Part shown: positions 25,301-36,900 of the stretch, one piece after another
Position numbering within the stretch: the stretch's first letter is position 1
Layout: each line of letters begins with the position of its first letter
Assembly: GCA_039566865.1 (NCBI GenBank)
Contig: CM076960.1
Location: 1,984,001-2,048,000, forward strand
Direction: 5' to 3'
Source of the DNA: Aurelia coerulea
Taxonomy: Eukaryota; Cnidaria; Scyphozoa; Semaeostomeae; Ulmaridae
Length of the DNA: 64,000 nt
The notes under the pieces: generated by a model
What the model was told of the DNA's origin: nothing
The model's database searches: none
The model's input: only the letters and a program-made list of their open reading frames with translations
Position numbers and translations under genes: made by a program

Positions 25301-27420
25301 GTGCAAACCAATTGAATTTCTGAATTGGTACAAAACAATTAGCATATGCAGATAGCCATTGGCTAATTTCAATTGGTACAAAACAATTGAACTTACTGAA
25401 GATAATAGCCGACTCTTATTGGCTAATTTCAAATGACCCAACAGATTTAGAATATGCAGATAGCCATTGGCCAATTTCAATTGGTACAAAACAATTGAAC
25501 TTACTGAACATAATAGCCGACTCTTATTGGCTAATTTCAAATGACCCAACTGATCTAGCATATGCAGATTGCCATTGGCTAATTTCAATTGGTACGGACT
25601 CCATACTGAACTTACGGAACATAATAGCCGACTCTTATTGGCTAATTTCAAATGACAAAACCGATCTAGCATATGCAGATAGCCATTGGCTAATTTCAAT
25701 TGATACAAAATAATTGAACTTACTGAACATAATAGCCGACTCTTATTGGCTAATTTCAAATGACATAACTGATCTAGCATATGGAGATAGCCATTGGCTA
25801 ATTTCAATTGGTGCAAACCAATTGAACTTATTGAACATAATAGCCGACTCTTATTGGCTAATTTCAAATGACATAACTGATCTAGCATATGCAGATAGCC
25901 ATTGGCTAATTTCAATTGGTACAAAACAATTGAACTTACTGAACATAATAGCCGTCTCTTATTGGCTAATTTCAAATGACCCAACTGATCTAGCATATGC
26001 AGATAGCCATTGGCTAATTTCAATTGATACAAAACAATTGAACTTACTGAACATAATAGCCGACTCTTATTGGCTAATTTCAAATGACCCAACTGATCTA
26101 GCATATGCAGATAGCCATTGGCTAATTTCAATTGGTACAAAACAATTGAACTTACTGAAGATAATAGCCGACTCTTATTGGCTAATTTCAAATGACCCAA
26201 CAGATTTAGAATATGCAGATAGCCATTGGCCAATTTCAATTGGTACAAAACAATTGAACTTAGTGAACATAATAGCCGACTCTTATTGGCTAATTTCAAA
26301 TGACCTAACAGATCCATAATATGCAGATTGCCATTGGCTAATTTCAATTGGTACGGACTCCATACTGAACTTACGGAACATAATAGCCGACTCTTATTGG
26401 CTAATTTCAAATGACAAAACCGATCTAGCATATGCAGATAGCCATTGGCTAATTTTAATTGGTACAAAACAATTGAACTTACTGAACATAATAGCCGACT
26501 CTTATTGGCTAATTTCAAATGACATAACTGATCTAGCATATGCAGATAGCCATTGGCTAATTTCAATTGGTACAAAACAATTGAACTTACTGAACATAAT
26601 AGCCAACTCTTATTGGCTAATTTCAAATGACCCAACGAATCTAGCATATGCAGATAGCCATTGGCTAATTTTAATTGGTACAAAACAATTGAACTTACTG
26701 AACATAATAGCCGACTCTTATTGGCTAATTTCAAATGACCTAACTGATCTAGCATCTGCAGATTGCCACTGGCTGATTTCAATTGGTACAAAACCCATAG
26801 TGAAGCTACCAAAGATGAAAGCTGACTGCTATTGGCTAATTTTAAATGACATAACTGATCTAGCATATGCAGATTGCCATTGGCTAATTTCAATTGGCAC
26901 AAAACCCATAGTGAAGCTATTAAAGATGAAAGCTAACTGTTATTGGCTAATTTCAAATGACCCAACCCATCTAGCATAGGCAGATTGCCATTGGCTAATT
27001 TCAATTCGTACAAAACAATTGAACTTACTGAACATAATAGCCGACTCTTATTGGCTAATTTCAAATGACCTAACTGATCTAGCATCTGCAGATTGCCACT
27101 GGCTGATTTCAATTGGTACAAAACCCATAGTGAAGCTACCAAAGATGAAAGCTGACTGCTATTGGCTAATTTCAAATGACATAACTGATCTAGCATATGC
27201 AGATTGCCATTGGCTAATTTCAATTGGCACAAAACCCATAGTGAAGCTATTAAAGATGAAAGCTAACTGTTATTGGCTAATTTCAAATGACCCAACCCAT
27301 CTAGCATAGGCAGATTGCCATTGGCTAATTTCAATTCGTACAAACTCCATACTGAACTTACTAAACATAATAGCTGACTCTTATTGGCTAATTTCAAATG
27401 ACCTATCCCATACAAAAGCT
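19366..27420. repeat. 8-kb satellite array of 108-bp units
   Basis: About 70-75 head-to-tail copies, by length. Each unit has two half-units built on ATTGGCTAATTTCAA, joined by CATAATAGCCGACTC and GATCTAGCATATGCAGATA. Because 108 is divisible by 3 and the unit lacks stops, long frames run on both strands: minus 19366-23103, 23037-23837, 23865-25256 and 25232-26902; plus several of 100-310 codons. Units at both edges (19400-20030, 26770-27320) are a distinct variant with CCCATAGTGAAGCTAC in place of CAATTGAACTTACTG. Units 36 codons long translate to repeats of YQLKLANGYLHML and HLKLANKSRLL, unlike any protein I know. Judged non-coding. Confidence 0.92.
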
Positions 27421-27720
27421 ACACTGTGAGGGCAGTCACACTATCTCACTTTAGTTGGGGGCAGTCACGTGTCTGCCCCCATGTCACGGGACTTACTTGG
27501 CAAAGTTCCAAAATTGGTCATGTGACTTGGCACGGTGGCAAGTTCCGGACATGTGACTTGGCACTTTGCCAAATTATGTGTCGTCATTTGGCAATGTGTC
27601 AACTTCCCCCCCCCCCAAATGCCCCTACGCATGAGCAGTTCATTTCTTCCGCTGTTTCCATAAAACTTTCCTCGAAGGGCTCAGTATAACTCTTGAAGTC
27701 TTCCTACCTGATCTTATCTT
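27421..27720. other. Array right flank with TTGGCA motifs
   Basis: Repeated GACTTGGCA / ATTTGGCAA / CATGTGACTTGGCA phrases at 27500-27600 followed by a C-run. No gene seen. Confidence 0.4.
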
Positions 27721-27727
27721 CCACAAG

Positions 27728-28500
27728 GGAGGCTGAGATCTATGGAAACGTTGTAAAATAACAACAACATCAGCAAATGCAACTAAGGGAACTTACCCAA
27801 GAAGAGCAACTACATTAATGGACGGAGTTAAAGCTACTGGGAGGAGCTTCAACAACTAACGCAACCACAACCGTGACGTTTACCTTGCACAACTAACACT
27901 AATAACGCAAGGAAGGCAACTACGGGCACAAAAGCTACTATGGCCACTATGGCAACAATTACGACTACATCATCTCTACTAAACAAATAACGCAAACACC
28001 GAAAAAACGAAGTTAACAACTAATTTCTCCCACAACAAACGCTACCAACGCCACATAAGAAAGAAAGAAAACTAGGGCAATGAAGGAATCTAAATCAACT
28101 CTACTGAAACGAATAAAGCTCTACGAGTAGGGAGACTAGAGATCTACCGAAGCGGTCATAATAATCACAACGTCACGAAATGCAACTGCAACTTACGGCA
28201 ATGAGGCAAGAAGAGCAACTTCATTAAATCAAGGGGTCAACGCAACAAACGCTACTTGGGCAACCAAATGAACAACGCTACCACAACAACAATGGTACCG
28301 TCAATAACGGCAAAAAGCTACTATGGCCGCTAAGCCAAGAATTAGGACTACATCATTTCTATCAAAAACAAATAGCGCATACACTAAAACAAAGGCACAC
28401 AACGAAGGCTACTAACGCCACAAAAGAAACAAACACCTAAGTGAACAAATACCAGGCAACTAAATCAACCCTACTGAAACAAAGCTGCCTGACAAAGCCA
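27728..28500. repeat. Degenerate ~400-bp tandem duplication
   Basis: Two diverged copies (about 27728-28125 and 28128-28500) share GGGAG(G/A)CT, GCAAGAAGAGCAACT, AAAGCTACTATGGCC and GACTACATCAT. A-rich with CAAC-type simple sequence. No coding signal. Confidence 0.6.
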
Positions 28501-29285
28501 AGGGGTCTATCTCTCTTTCCAAAAAGCCTCCGGGACTCTTTAAAACTATGGGGTTTGTAGGGAATTTATAGTGGTTTGCCTTTAAAATATTATGGATTAA
28601 ATTAAATGCAAACTACCGCTCCCCCACCCCGCCTTTGGGCTACTAGCGCCACTAAAGTCAAGAGGATAGCTAGAAAACAATAACAAAAATGTGAATTAAG
28701 GAAAAAAGAAGAGAATAAAGTTAACTGTAATAACTATAGACATTATTATTACCGCGCAGCGCGGGTTCGGATTCCTAGTAGATCAATATTGAGCGGGGGG
28801 TGGCCGAAAGTGGGGCATAATTTCTCTATATAAAGCAGCTAGCCGAGCCTTCTGCAATATTTTAACGTGTAAATTTCTCACGACAATTTTTTTCCAGGAT
28901 TGTTGACCGTTGTCATAATCTGACGCTGGACAAATTTGACGTAGTAGAGACTATTCCAGATAAGAGTACGACAGTTTGGACAGCACAACGAATCTGACGT
29001 CATAATCAAGTTTGGGGGAATAATAGATTTTACGTCACAATCAAAGCTGTTAGATAAATACGAACACTTTGAAGCATTTCTTCATTTGAACACTTTGCTT
29101 GATTGAGGATTCATCTCGTGAGATGTTTCCGCAGAAATATAAATAAGTATCGAAAGTGGACAATTTGCAGTTTATGGGTCTTGTGCGAGAAAGAGATCAA
29201 CACACAGCTACGCAAATGGAACAGCAAAGAGCATTCAAGCAAGTACGAAGGCAGCTGATTTGCTGAGACAGGTTAGTGATAAGTA
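28501..29285. other. Intergenic stretch, nothing assigned
   Basis: AT-rich, with a G-run at 28796 and a GCGCAGCGCGGGTTCGGATT phrase at 28753 that looks like a repeat terminus. No supported gene. Confidence 0.3.
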
Positions 29286-29584
29286 GAATCATCTTCTACG
29301 ATTGCTCGGATATAAGGGGGATATAAGTGAATTTTTAACTGTCACTTTTTGGTGGCTTGGGTGAAGCCACCAAAATAACCGCAGAGAACAATGGATGAAT
29401 AATGGATAATCGGCGACACGTGCGAGTTTACGGATTTGTGGACTTGCTACAAGTCTCTCTCGCGGAAAAACGGGGGGGGGGAGGAGAAAATAGCGAGAGA
29501 CTCCCCCCGTTTTTCCGTGAGAGAGACTTGTAGCAAGTCCAACGGATTTGTTTACTGTTTGACGACGGAGAGCCCCTTTAACAC
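29286..29584 (+). mobile_element. MITE of the GGGGCTCCGTC family, interrupted
   Basis: Carries GGATATAAGTG, GGTGGCTTGGGTGAAG and the right end GACGGAGAGCCCCTTTAA. It is interrupted at 29439-29541 by a smaller foldback. The left terminus is not clear. Confidence 0.65.
29439..29541. mobile_element. 103-bp foldback nested in a MITE, 9-bp duplication
   Basis: Begins TGGACTTGCTACAAGTCTCT and ends with its complement. Flanked by perfect ACGGATTTG at 29430-29438 and 29542-29550. The centre is a G-run/C-run pair. Confidence 0.85.
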
Positions 29585-29929
29585 AATTTTTCTATTGTAA
29601 TTAGTGTCATTTTGATATATTGTAAATAATGTTTTCTTTGGAGAGCCTCCTGCAAAACAGCCTATGTTGGAGTGCAGCGCTGCTCTAATGAACCAAATAT
29701 GAAAATCAATTCTACAGTCAATTTCTTACGCAAAGAGTTCACAGAACAAAAAAGGCGACTGTAATATGTTCTCAAAACTTTCCAACTTACACAATCGTTA
29801 CATGAAGTACCTGTACAAAAGCTATCATAGTTACGTTTTGCTAACCCAATTCTTTACGTGCCATACTGGGTAAGGTTTCGGTTACATTCTTACAGCTATG
29901 GTTTGCTAATCTATCGGGTCGATCGAATG

Positions 29930-30845
29930 AGTCAAAAATAGTTGCGGTCGTGAAAACTTCATCAAAATCGATTTGCGTGGAAAGCTGAGATTTTTCAGGA
30001 TGTTTAAAACATTTTAAAGCCCTGATAAACAACGGGTAGCTGTGGACTGAACAGTTGCAGTCGTGAAAACTTCATCAAAGTCGATTTGCGTGGAAAGCTG
30101 AGATTTTTTCAGGATGTTTAAAACATTTTAAAGCCCTGATAAACAACGGGTAGCTGTGGACTGAACAGTTGCAGTCGTGAAAACTTCATCAAAGTCGATC
30201 TGCGTGGAAAGCTGAGATTTTTCAGGATGTTTAAAATCTTTTTAAAGCCCTGAACAACAGGCAGCTGTGGACTGAATAGTTGCAGTCGTTAAAAATTAAT
30301 CAAAATCGATGTGCGTGGAAAGCTGAGATTTTTTCAGGATGTTTAAAACATTTTAAAGCCCTGATAAACAACGGGTAGCCATGGACTGAATAGTTGCAGT
30401 CGTGAAAACTTCATCAAAGTCGATCAGCGTGGAAAGCTGAGATTTTTCAGGATGTTTAAAATCTTTTTAAAGCCCTGAACAACAGGCAGCTGTGGACTGA
30501 ATAGTTGCAGTCGTTAAAAATTAATCAAAATCGATGTGCGTGGAAAGCTGAGATTTTTTCAGGATGTTTAAAACATTTTAAAGCCCTGATAAACAACAGG
30601 CAGCTGTGGACTGAATAGTTGCAGTCATGAAAACTTCATCAAAATCGATTTGCGAAGAAAGCTGAGATTTTTTCAGGATGTTTAAAACATTTTAAAGCTC
30701 TGATAAACAACGGGTAGCTGTGGACTGAATAGTTGCAGTCATGAAAACTTCATCAAAATCGATTTGCGAAGAAAGCTGAAGTTTTTTCAGGATGTTTAAA
30801 CATTTTAAAGCCATGTTTAACAAGAGGTGGCTGTGGACTGAAGAT
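29930..30845. repeat. Minisatellite of ~114-bp units, about eight copies
   Basis: Each unit carries GTTGCAGTCGTGAAAACTTC, GGAAAGCTGAGATTTTTTCA and TTTTAAAGCCCTGA. Units differ by small indels and substitutions (for example AAACAACGGGTAGC against GAACAACAGGCAGC), with two alternating subtypes. It ends 80 bp from the SF3A1 stop codon. Confidence 0.9.
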
Positions 30846-30911
30846 CCCCGGAGGGATTCTAATGTCAACTAAGCCATTGTTAACTTCGTGCGCTCTTTCC
30901 GTCTACTTTAA

Positions 30912-30917
30912 TTTATT
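30912..30917 (-). promoter_or_regulatory. Possible SF3A1 poly(A) signal
   Basis: AATAAA on the minus strand, 7 nt after the SF3A1 stop codon (another AATAAA overlaps the stop itself). If used, the 3' UTR is very short and excludes the minisatellite at 29930-30845; if not, the transcript would run into it. Confidence 0.35.
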
Positions 30918-30924
30918 TATCCCT

Positions 30925-33900
30925 TTATTTCTTTCTTCCACCACGTTCTTTCAGCTGTAGACCAACGACTGTTATTGCTTGGAAGTTGTAATAGGCCAAT
31001 GTATTCGAGTCTTTCAGAAACAGGGTCTAAGGGAACAAAGATAAGATAATATAGGAAATTCATTTTTCATGGGTCAGGTACAGCGAAATTCTAGCATTCA
31101 TATTCTACATTTCAATAGACCGTTAAGCTCTTCTTAAAAGAATGAGAATCGAACGATATTTTGCTACAATTTGTAGAATTTTCGAATATGCACAATAGTG
31201 ATTAGCTTTTAATGCCACTCGATTGAACCTCGCGTTAAAAATGTATAAAAATAACGCTCGATCCAGGCTCTTTCGAGCATAGGTTCCAAATCTTTAACTC
31301 GGCGTAAAAAGGTGGGTGTAAAATTCAGTGACCTATGTCTTCTGATTGAATGGCTTGAAAGAAACTTTAGATACCTATCTATAATTCTACCGTTGGACTT
31401 TCCAGAAATTTGAATATTTTTCGAAATTACAGCGTATCTTACATTTCAACTCATTTGAGGATATGACATCATCAAATTTCTAAATCATAAACCAGATGAG
31501 TGACAGAATTTTGCTTTATACCATATGGTGATATTCATAAACTATGGGTTTCTTCGAAATTATTTCATGTTGCGTCAAACAGTTTAGATACTACGATGGT
31601 TCAAGCTTTTTTGAATTTTTTTCTTGGATTCTTGAAAAAGAAGAAAAACACTAATTCTGAAAATATTGGAGATTTCAGAAAACTCCAACGGTAGAATTAA
31701 AGAGAAATAGCTGAAATTTCCTTGAAGTCATTCAGTTCACAGAAATAGGCAACTGAATTTTACACCAGCCTTTTTAAAGATTTGGAACCTATGCTGCTCT
31801 TTCGTAGAGTAGCTAAAAGGTAGCCTCCGTGCAGCCTCAATAATACCTCCTCGAAACTATAGAATTCCAAAAGACAAATGTGAAACGCGTTCACTCAACA
31901 ATAGAAAGCTGAAAATTTTAAAATTAACGAAGATAAAAATTTCACCTCAATGTGCAGTTTCTGTTTTCCAGCAGGCATCCCAGTTGCATCATGAACTTTA
32001 GCTTTGATAACAGATATCTACAAAACGAAAGCAAACATCAAATTCAAAATGATGTGTTATTCACAACAACAAGGGCAGATTTTGTAATACAATAGCATCA
32101 GTTGCTTTTGATTGACACCTCAATTCAAAGCGATTAGCAACTGCAGACAAAGGGAAATTCTCTCAACCAGTAATTCAAAACAAACAAAGCCGCAAAAGTT
32201 GCGCTGAAACCAGTAGGGCAAACTCTTGCCTTGTGCAAGCGAAAGGTGTTCTTTAAGAGAAGCTATGTGCTTATATCGAAAGAAGAAGGGTAAATCTAAA
32301 GTTCTGTCTGGCAGATTTTGTTTATTTGTTTATTGTATTACAGAATCTGGCCTTGTTATTCACAACAGTGATATTCAAAATCTCTTGCCACAGAAATTAT
32401 AGAAATTATTGACAATTTCTTCATTATATTTGCCGAGGGGCAAATCACTCCCAAAAAAGTGTACGAGATTATTAATCACAAGGGATTATTTTGTGATTAA
32501 TGTGATTATTTTGTGAGAAATGCGATTAATTCAAGATTATTGTGATTATTTTTATTATTTCGTGATTATTTCGTGATTATTTTATGATTATTTGATTATT
32601 TTGTGATTATTTGATTATTTTTGTGATTATATAGGGATTATTTTGTGATTATTTTGCAATTTTTTTAATATTTTGCAATTTCAATTAACGTTATTATTCT
32701 TTAGAAACTAGGAGATTGTTGTACGCTATTGCTCGGAACTCGCGCGACGCGAATATCATTTTAATCTGGCCTGGCGCAAATTATCGCGACAAGAAATTAA
32801 CACGAATAACCAACCCTGTCTGTTGCGTGTGAATGTGAATTGATTAACGCGAATGGGAAAACTTTACACATTACAATCAGATAAAATCAACTTAAAATGT
32901 TCAAGAAACCGTAAACTGGAAGCGTTACTTTGAAGTTACGTTGCGATATTTGCAACTCCCCATTTACATGTTTGTTGACAAGAAAATACTACAATTCAAC
33001 AAATCTAGCAAGTTTTGAACTCCTATAAAGTCAAATGTTATTTCAAAAATAATTAGCCAATCATCTATTTATGTTATTTAGCGAATGAGATAATAGCAGA
33101 GGATGTTTATTGAAGGAATGCACTTGTGTCGAGTCATGAAAACGAAGCGTGTTTAGGGTCTGTTCATATGGAGAAAGTTCATATGGAGAAAGTTTCCCCG
33201 GCATCTTCCCGTTTCACCGGGAAACTCGCTCAGCCGAGGTAATATTACTTGACCTTTCACATGAGAGAAGTTTCACCGGCAATACGGGAAAATAAAACAA
33301 TAGCGCTTTGTCTCTGACGCCAAGGAATTCGAAAGGATTAACGATAAACAAAAGAAATTTCCCCGCTTAACCGGGAAAATGTGTTAATATGGGAAATATT
33401 TCCTTGGCTAGGCGGGATCCTGGTAGAGTTCAAGCGAGATCTCGGCTAGCCGGGGAAATGTTTTCTCATTTGAACGCTCGTTCTATTTCATGTGATAAAG
33501 CTAGACGAGATCTCGGTTGAACGGGAATCCCATTTCACCGGGAAAATGCCGGGGAAACTTTCTCCATATACGAACCTGGTCAGTCAGTGGTAATGTGAAC
33601 ATCAACGTTTGCCCGTGACATCTCCATTCCGTCTTTTCCCTCATATCCGGAACTTGAACTTTAAATGCGACTGGACTTGGATGTGTAGCCAGGAATTCTT
33701 GTTCATGCATCAATTCACTTTCCGGATCAGCCCTGGCTTTCTTTGCCATCGGCTCATCTGATCTGTCCTGTGAGGGAGGCTCTGGCATTTGTGGTGGTGG
33801 GATGGGCTGTGGGAGACCCTGGGGAAGGGGGACAGGAGGCATTGGCATACCAGGGGGTGCTTGACCAGGTGCAAGACCTATAATGTAATTATGGAAAGGG

Positions 33901-36900
33901 TTATACGTAGAATCACTACACAGGACCCACAACTTACGCTCATCTAATTGAGGTGAATTGCTGTTGTTGTTCAGCACAAGTTCCAAACCTTTAAAAGGCT
34001 GGTGTAAAATTGAATGACCTATTTCTTTGAACTGAATGACTTCAAAGAAACTTTAGCTAATTCTCTTTAATTCTACCGTTGGAATTTTCTGAAATCTTCC
34101 ATATTTTCAGGATTACAGTGTTTTTCTTCTTTTTCAAGAATTAAAGAAAAATTTCAAAAAAACTTCGAACAATCGTACTTTCTAAACTGTTTGACGTAAC
34201 GTGAAATATTTCGCAGAAAAGCGTAGTTTATGAATGCCTACAATATGGTATCAAGCAAAAGTCTCACTCATTTGGTTTATGATTTAGAAATTTGATGACG
34301 TCACATTCTCAAATGAGTTGAAATATAAGATACGCTTTAATTTAAAAAAATATTCAAAATTTCTGAAAAGTCCAACGGTAGAATTATAGATAAGTATCTA
34401 AAGTTTCTTTCAAGACATTCAATCAGAAGAAATAGGTCATTGAATTTTACACCGATCTTTTTATGCCGAGATAAAGATTTGGAATCTATGCTTTGTTGTT
34501 GTAGCTCCAGTAGTTATAGCGTCCATCAGTCTATCAATAGCAATACATGTAATCAGTCTAGGTTATACGTAGTTGCAGCTTTCAAAGAATAACATGCTGC
34601 ATGCTGTAGTCCATTAATGTATATCTGAGTAATTCCGACCTTGATTTACAAATTGCCTGAAAAAATACCCGGAGAAAAACATTGAATAAAATTGCAATGC
34701 GGAATGAAAAGTAACCACCAATGGTCACAATCAATTTTTCAACATTTCTGTTTAATACAGGATGAGAGAAAACGCAAAGACTGTGACTTTGTGGTAATCT
34801 GTTTAGCTAAATTGCAAAACATTTTGCATTGCCAAGATCTTCAAATGTGTTGAAGTCTATCTCACAGTATGTCACAGAAGATCCGCGATAACGCAAAATT
34901 TCTCATGCAGAACACTTCAGTCGTTTTTATTCGCGGATATTTTCCCGTAAAGTCTAATCTGAGACAGACTTTAGAGAGTTTACTAAATCGAAATCAGGCC
35001 TTGATATTATCAGAAAAATTCTACAAATTTTCTCAAGAAAGACAGCTGCAAGCCGTGACCAAATTTCTGCACCCTTTCTGCCCTCTAACAATGACAAGAA
35101 CATCAAGAAATCATACGATACTCATGAAATAAGGAAAGCAGATTTTTAAGTCACACAAAAGCAGCACATACCTAACAACCCAGGTTTCACATTCGGTGGT
35201 GGAATCGGCGGTTGCATCACCAAGCCAGGTGGCGGAACGGGTGGCGGTAAGATTGGCGGTCGTGGCATATTCATTCTTTGCTGAAGATCCATTGGTGGGT
35301 TCATTGGCTGTGAGGACGGTGGGGGCATTAAGGGAGGCGGTTGAACAGGTGGTGGGGGTTCGGGCATTTTGGGTGGTTCAGGTCGTTTTGGTGGCTCTCT
35401 TGGCTTTAACATTGGAGGGGGTTGGGGTCTTGGTACAGGAGGTCCAGGTCTGAAATGGGACTGGTCGTGGCCCGGTGGTCGAGGAATTGCTGGTCCAATT
35501 TTGTCATCTTCGTCAGTTGCTCTGTGAAGTATAATGCAAGTTAATTAAAATGTGAAGACATTCTTAATAAGCAAACACATTTTTTGGCAAATACTATTAA
35601 TCCAAATAATTCTCCTTCAAAATTATCTCAAAGCTTTTCATGAAATGATTCTCATATAGAGGGGCCAAACTTTGGAACAAACCAAAAAGAGAAAATAAGA
35701 TGGTCAGTACTTTCACACAATTCAAATCGTCATTGAAAAATGCCAGATCCTGTACATAATCACACTTTTCCTTTTGACTTTTAATACTTATAGATTAGTT
35801 TTTATCTTGATATTGTAAGTTGCTTTTTTTCTTTCTCTTAACAGGGCAGTTTGTAAATCAATTTTTGTATTATACGTTGAATACTTACCCTGTATAAATA
35901 TTATAAAATGAAAATGAAAATGAAATGAAATTATGATTACAAGAGAGGGAGTTTGTGTTCCATATTTTTTCTACCTAGCATCCGTTCGGTAGTTTCAGGA
36001 CATTGAGAAGCTGTCCTGGTCCTTCCTCTCGATATGACATACAACCACACCTCGTGATTCCTGGAGTCAGCATAGGCTCCAAATCTTTAAACAGGCTGGT
36101 GTAAAATTGAGTGACCTATTTCTTTGAACTGAATGACTTCAAAGAAACTTTAGCTAATTCTCTATAATTCTACCGTTCGAATTTTCTGAGATCTTTAATA
36201 TTTTCAGAATTAGAGTGTTTTTCTTCTTTTTCAAAAATTCAAGAAAAATGTTCAAAAAAACTTAAAACCATCGAAATTTCTAAACAGTTTGACGTAACAT
36301 GAAATAATTTCGAAGGAAACCATAGTTCATAAATGCCTACAATATGGTGTCAAGCAAAAGTCTGTCACTCATCTGGTTTATGATTTAGAAATTTGATGAC
36401 GTCACATCCTCAAATGAGTTGAAATTAAAGATACGCTGTAATTCCAAAAATATTCAAAATTTCTGAAAAGTCCAACGGTAGATTTATAGATAAGTATCTA
36501 GAGTTTCTTTTGAGCCATTCAATCAGAAGAAATAGGTCATTGAATTTTACACCAACCTTTTTACGCCGAGATAACGATTTGGAGCCTATGCTCCTGCAGC
36601 CTGGAATTACAGCGAATTGGCACTCTCCTCACCCTACAAAGCAGGTTTGAAAGGGCGGAGGCTCGAACCACACACCTTCAGATTGGTAGTCAAGCGTTGA
36701 GCAATCTCACCTCAAACATGAAACATGAAATGACATGAAATGTACCTACAAGAAAATCTGAGTTCTGTCTGACAAAAATCTTTCTTGTATCTCAGCTTTA
36801 TTAGCTTAAAGAATTAACAAAATTTGTGTGAAGTTAAAAGCTTGCATTTACGAAGAGCAAATAAATCTAAAATATCCCATTTAAACAGAATTTGTACACG

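Noticed and set aside
19366..30845. CRISPR array
   Set aside because: Repeats are contiguous with no unique spacers, and the genome is eukaryotic.
31899..32017. SF3A1 ending by read-through after exon 17
   Set aside because: Read-through gives an unrelated tail. A proper terminal exon encoding the conserved KDSNTLAYYN and KERGGRKK end exists at 30925-31026 with correct phase.
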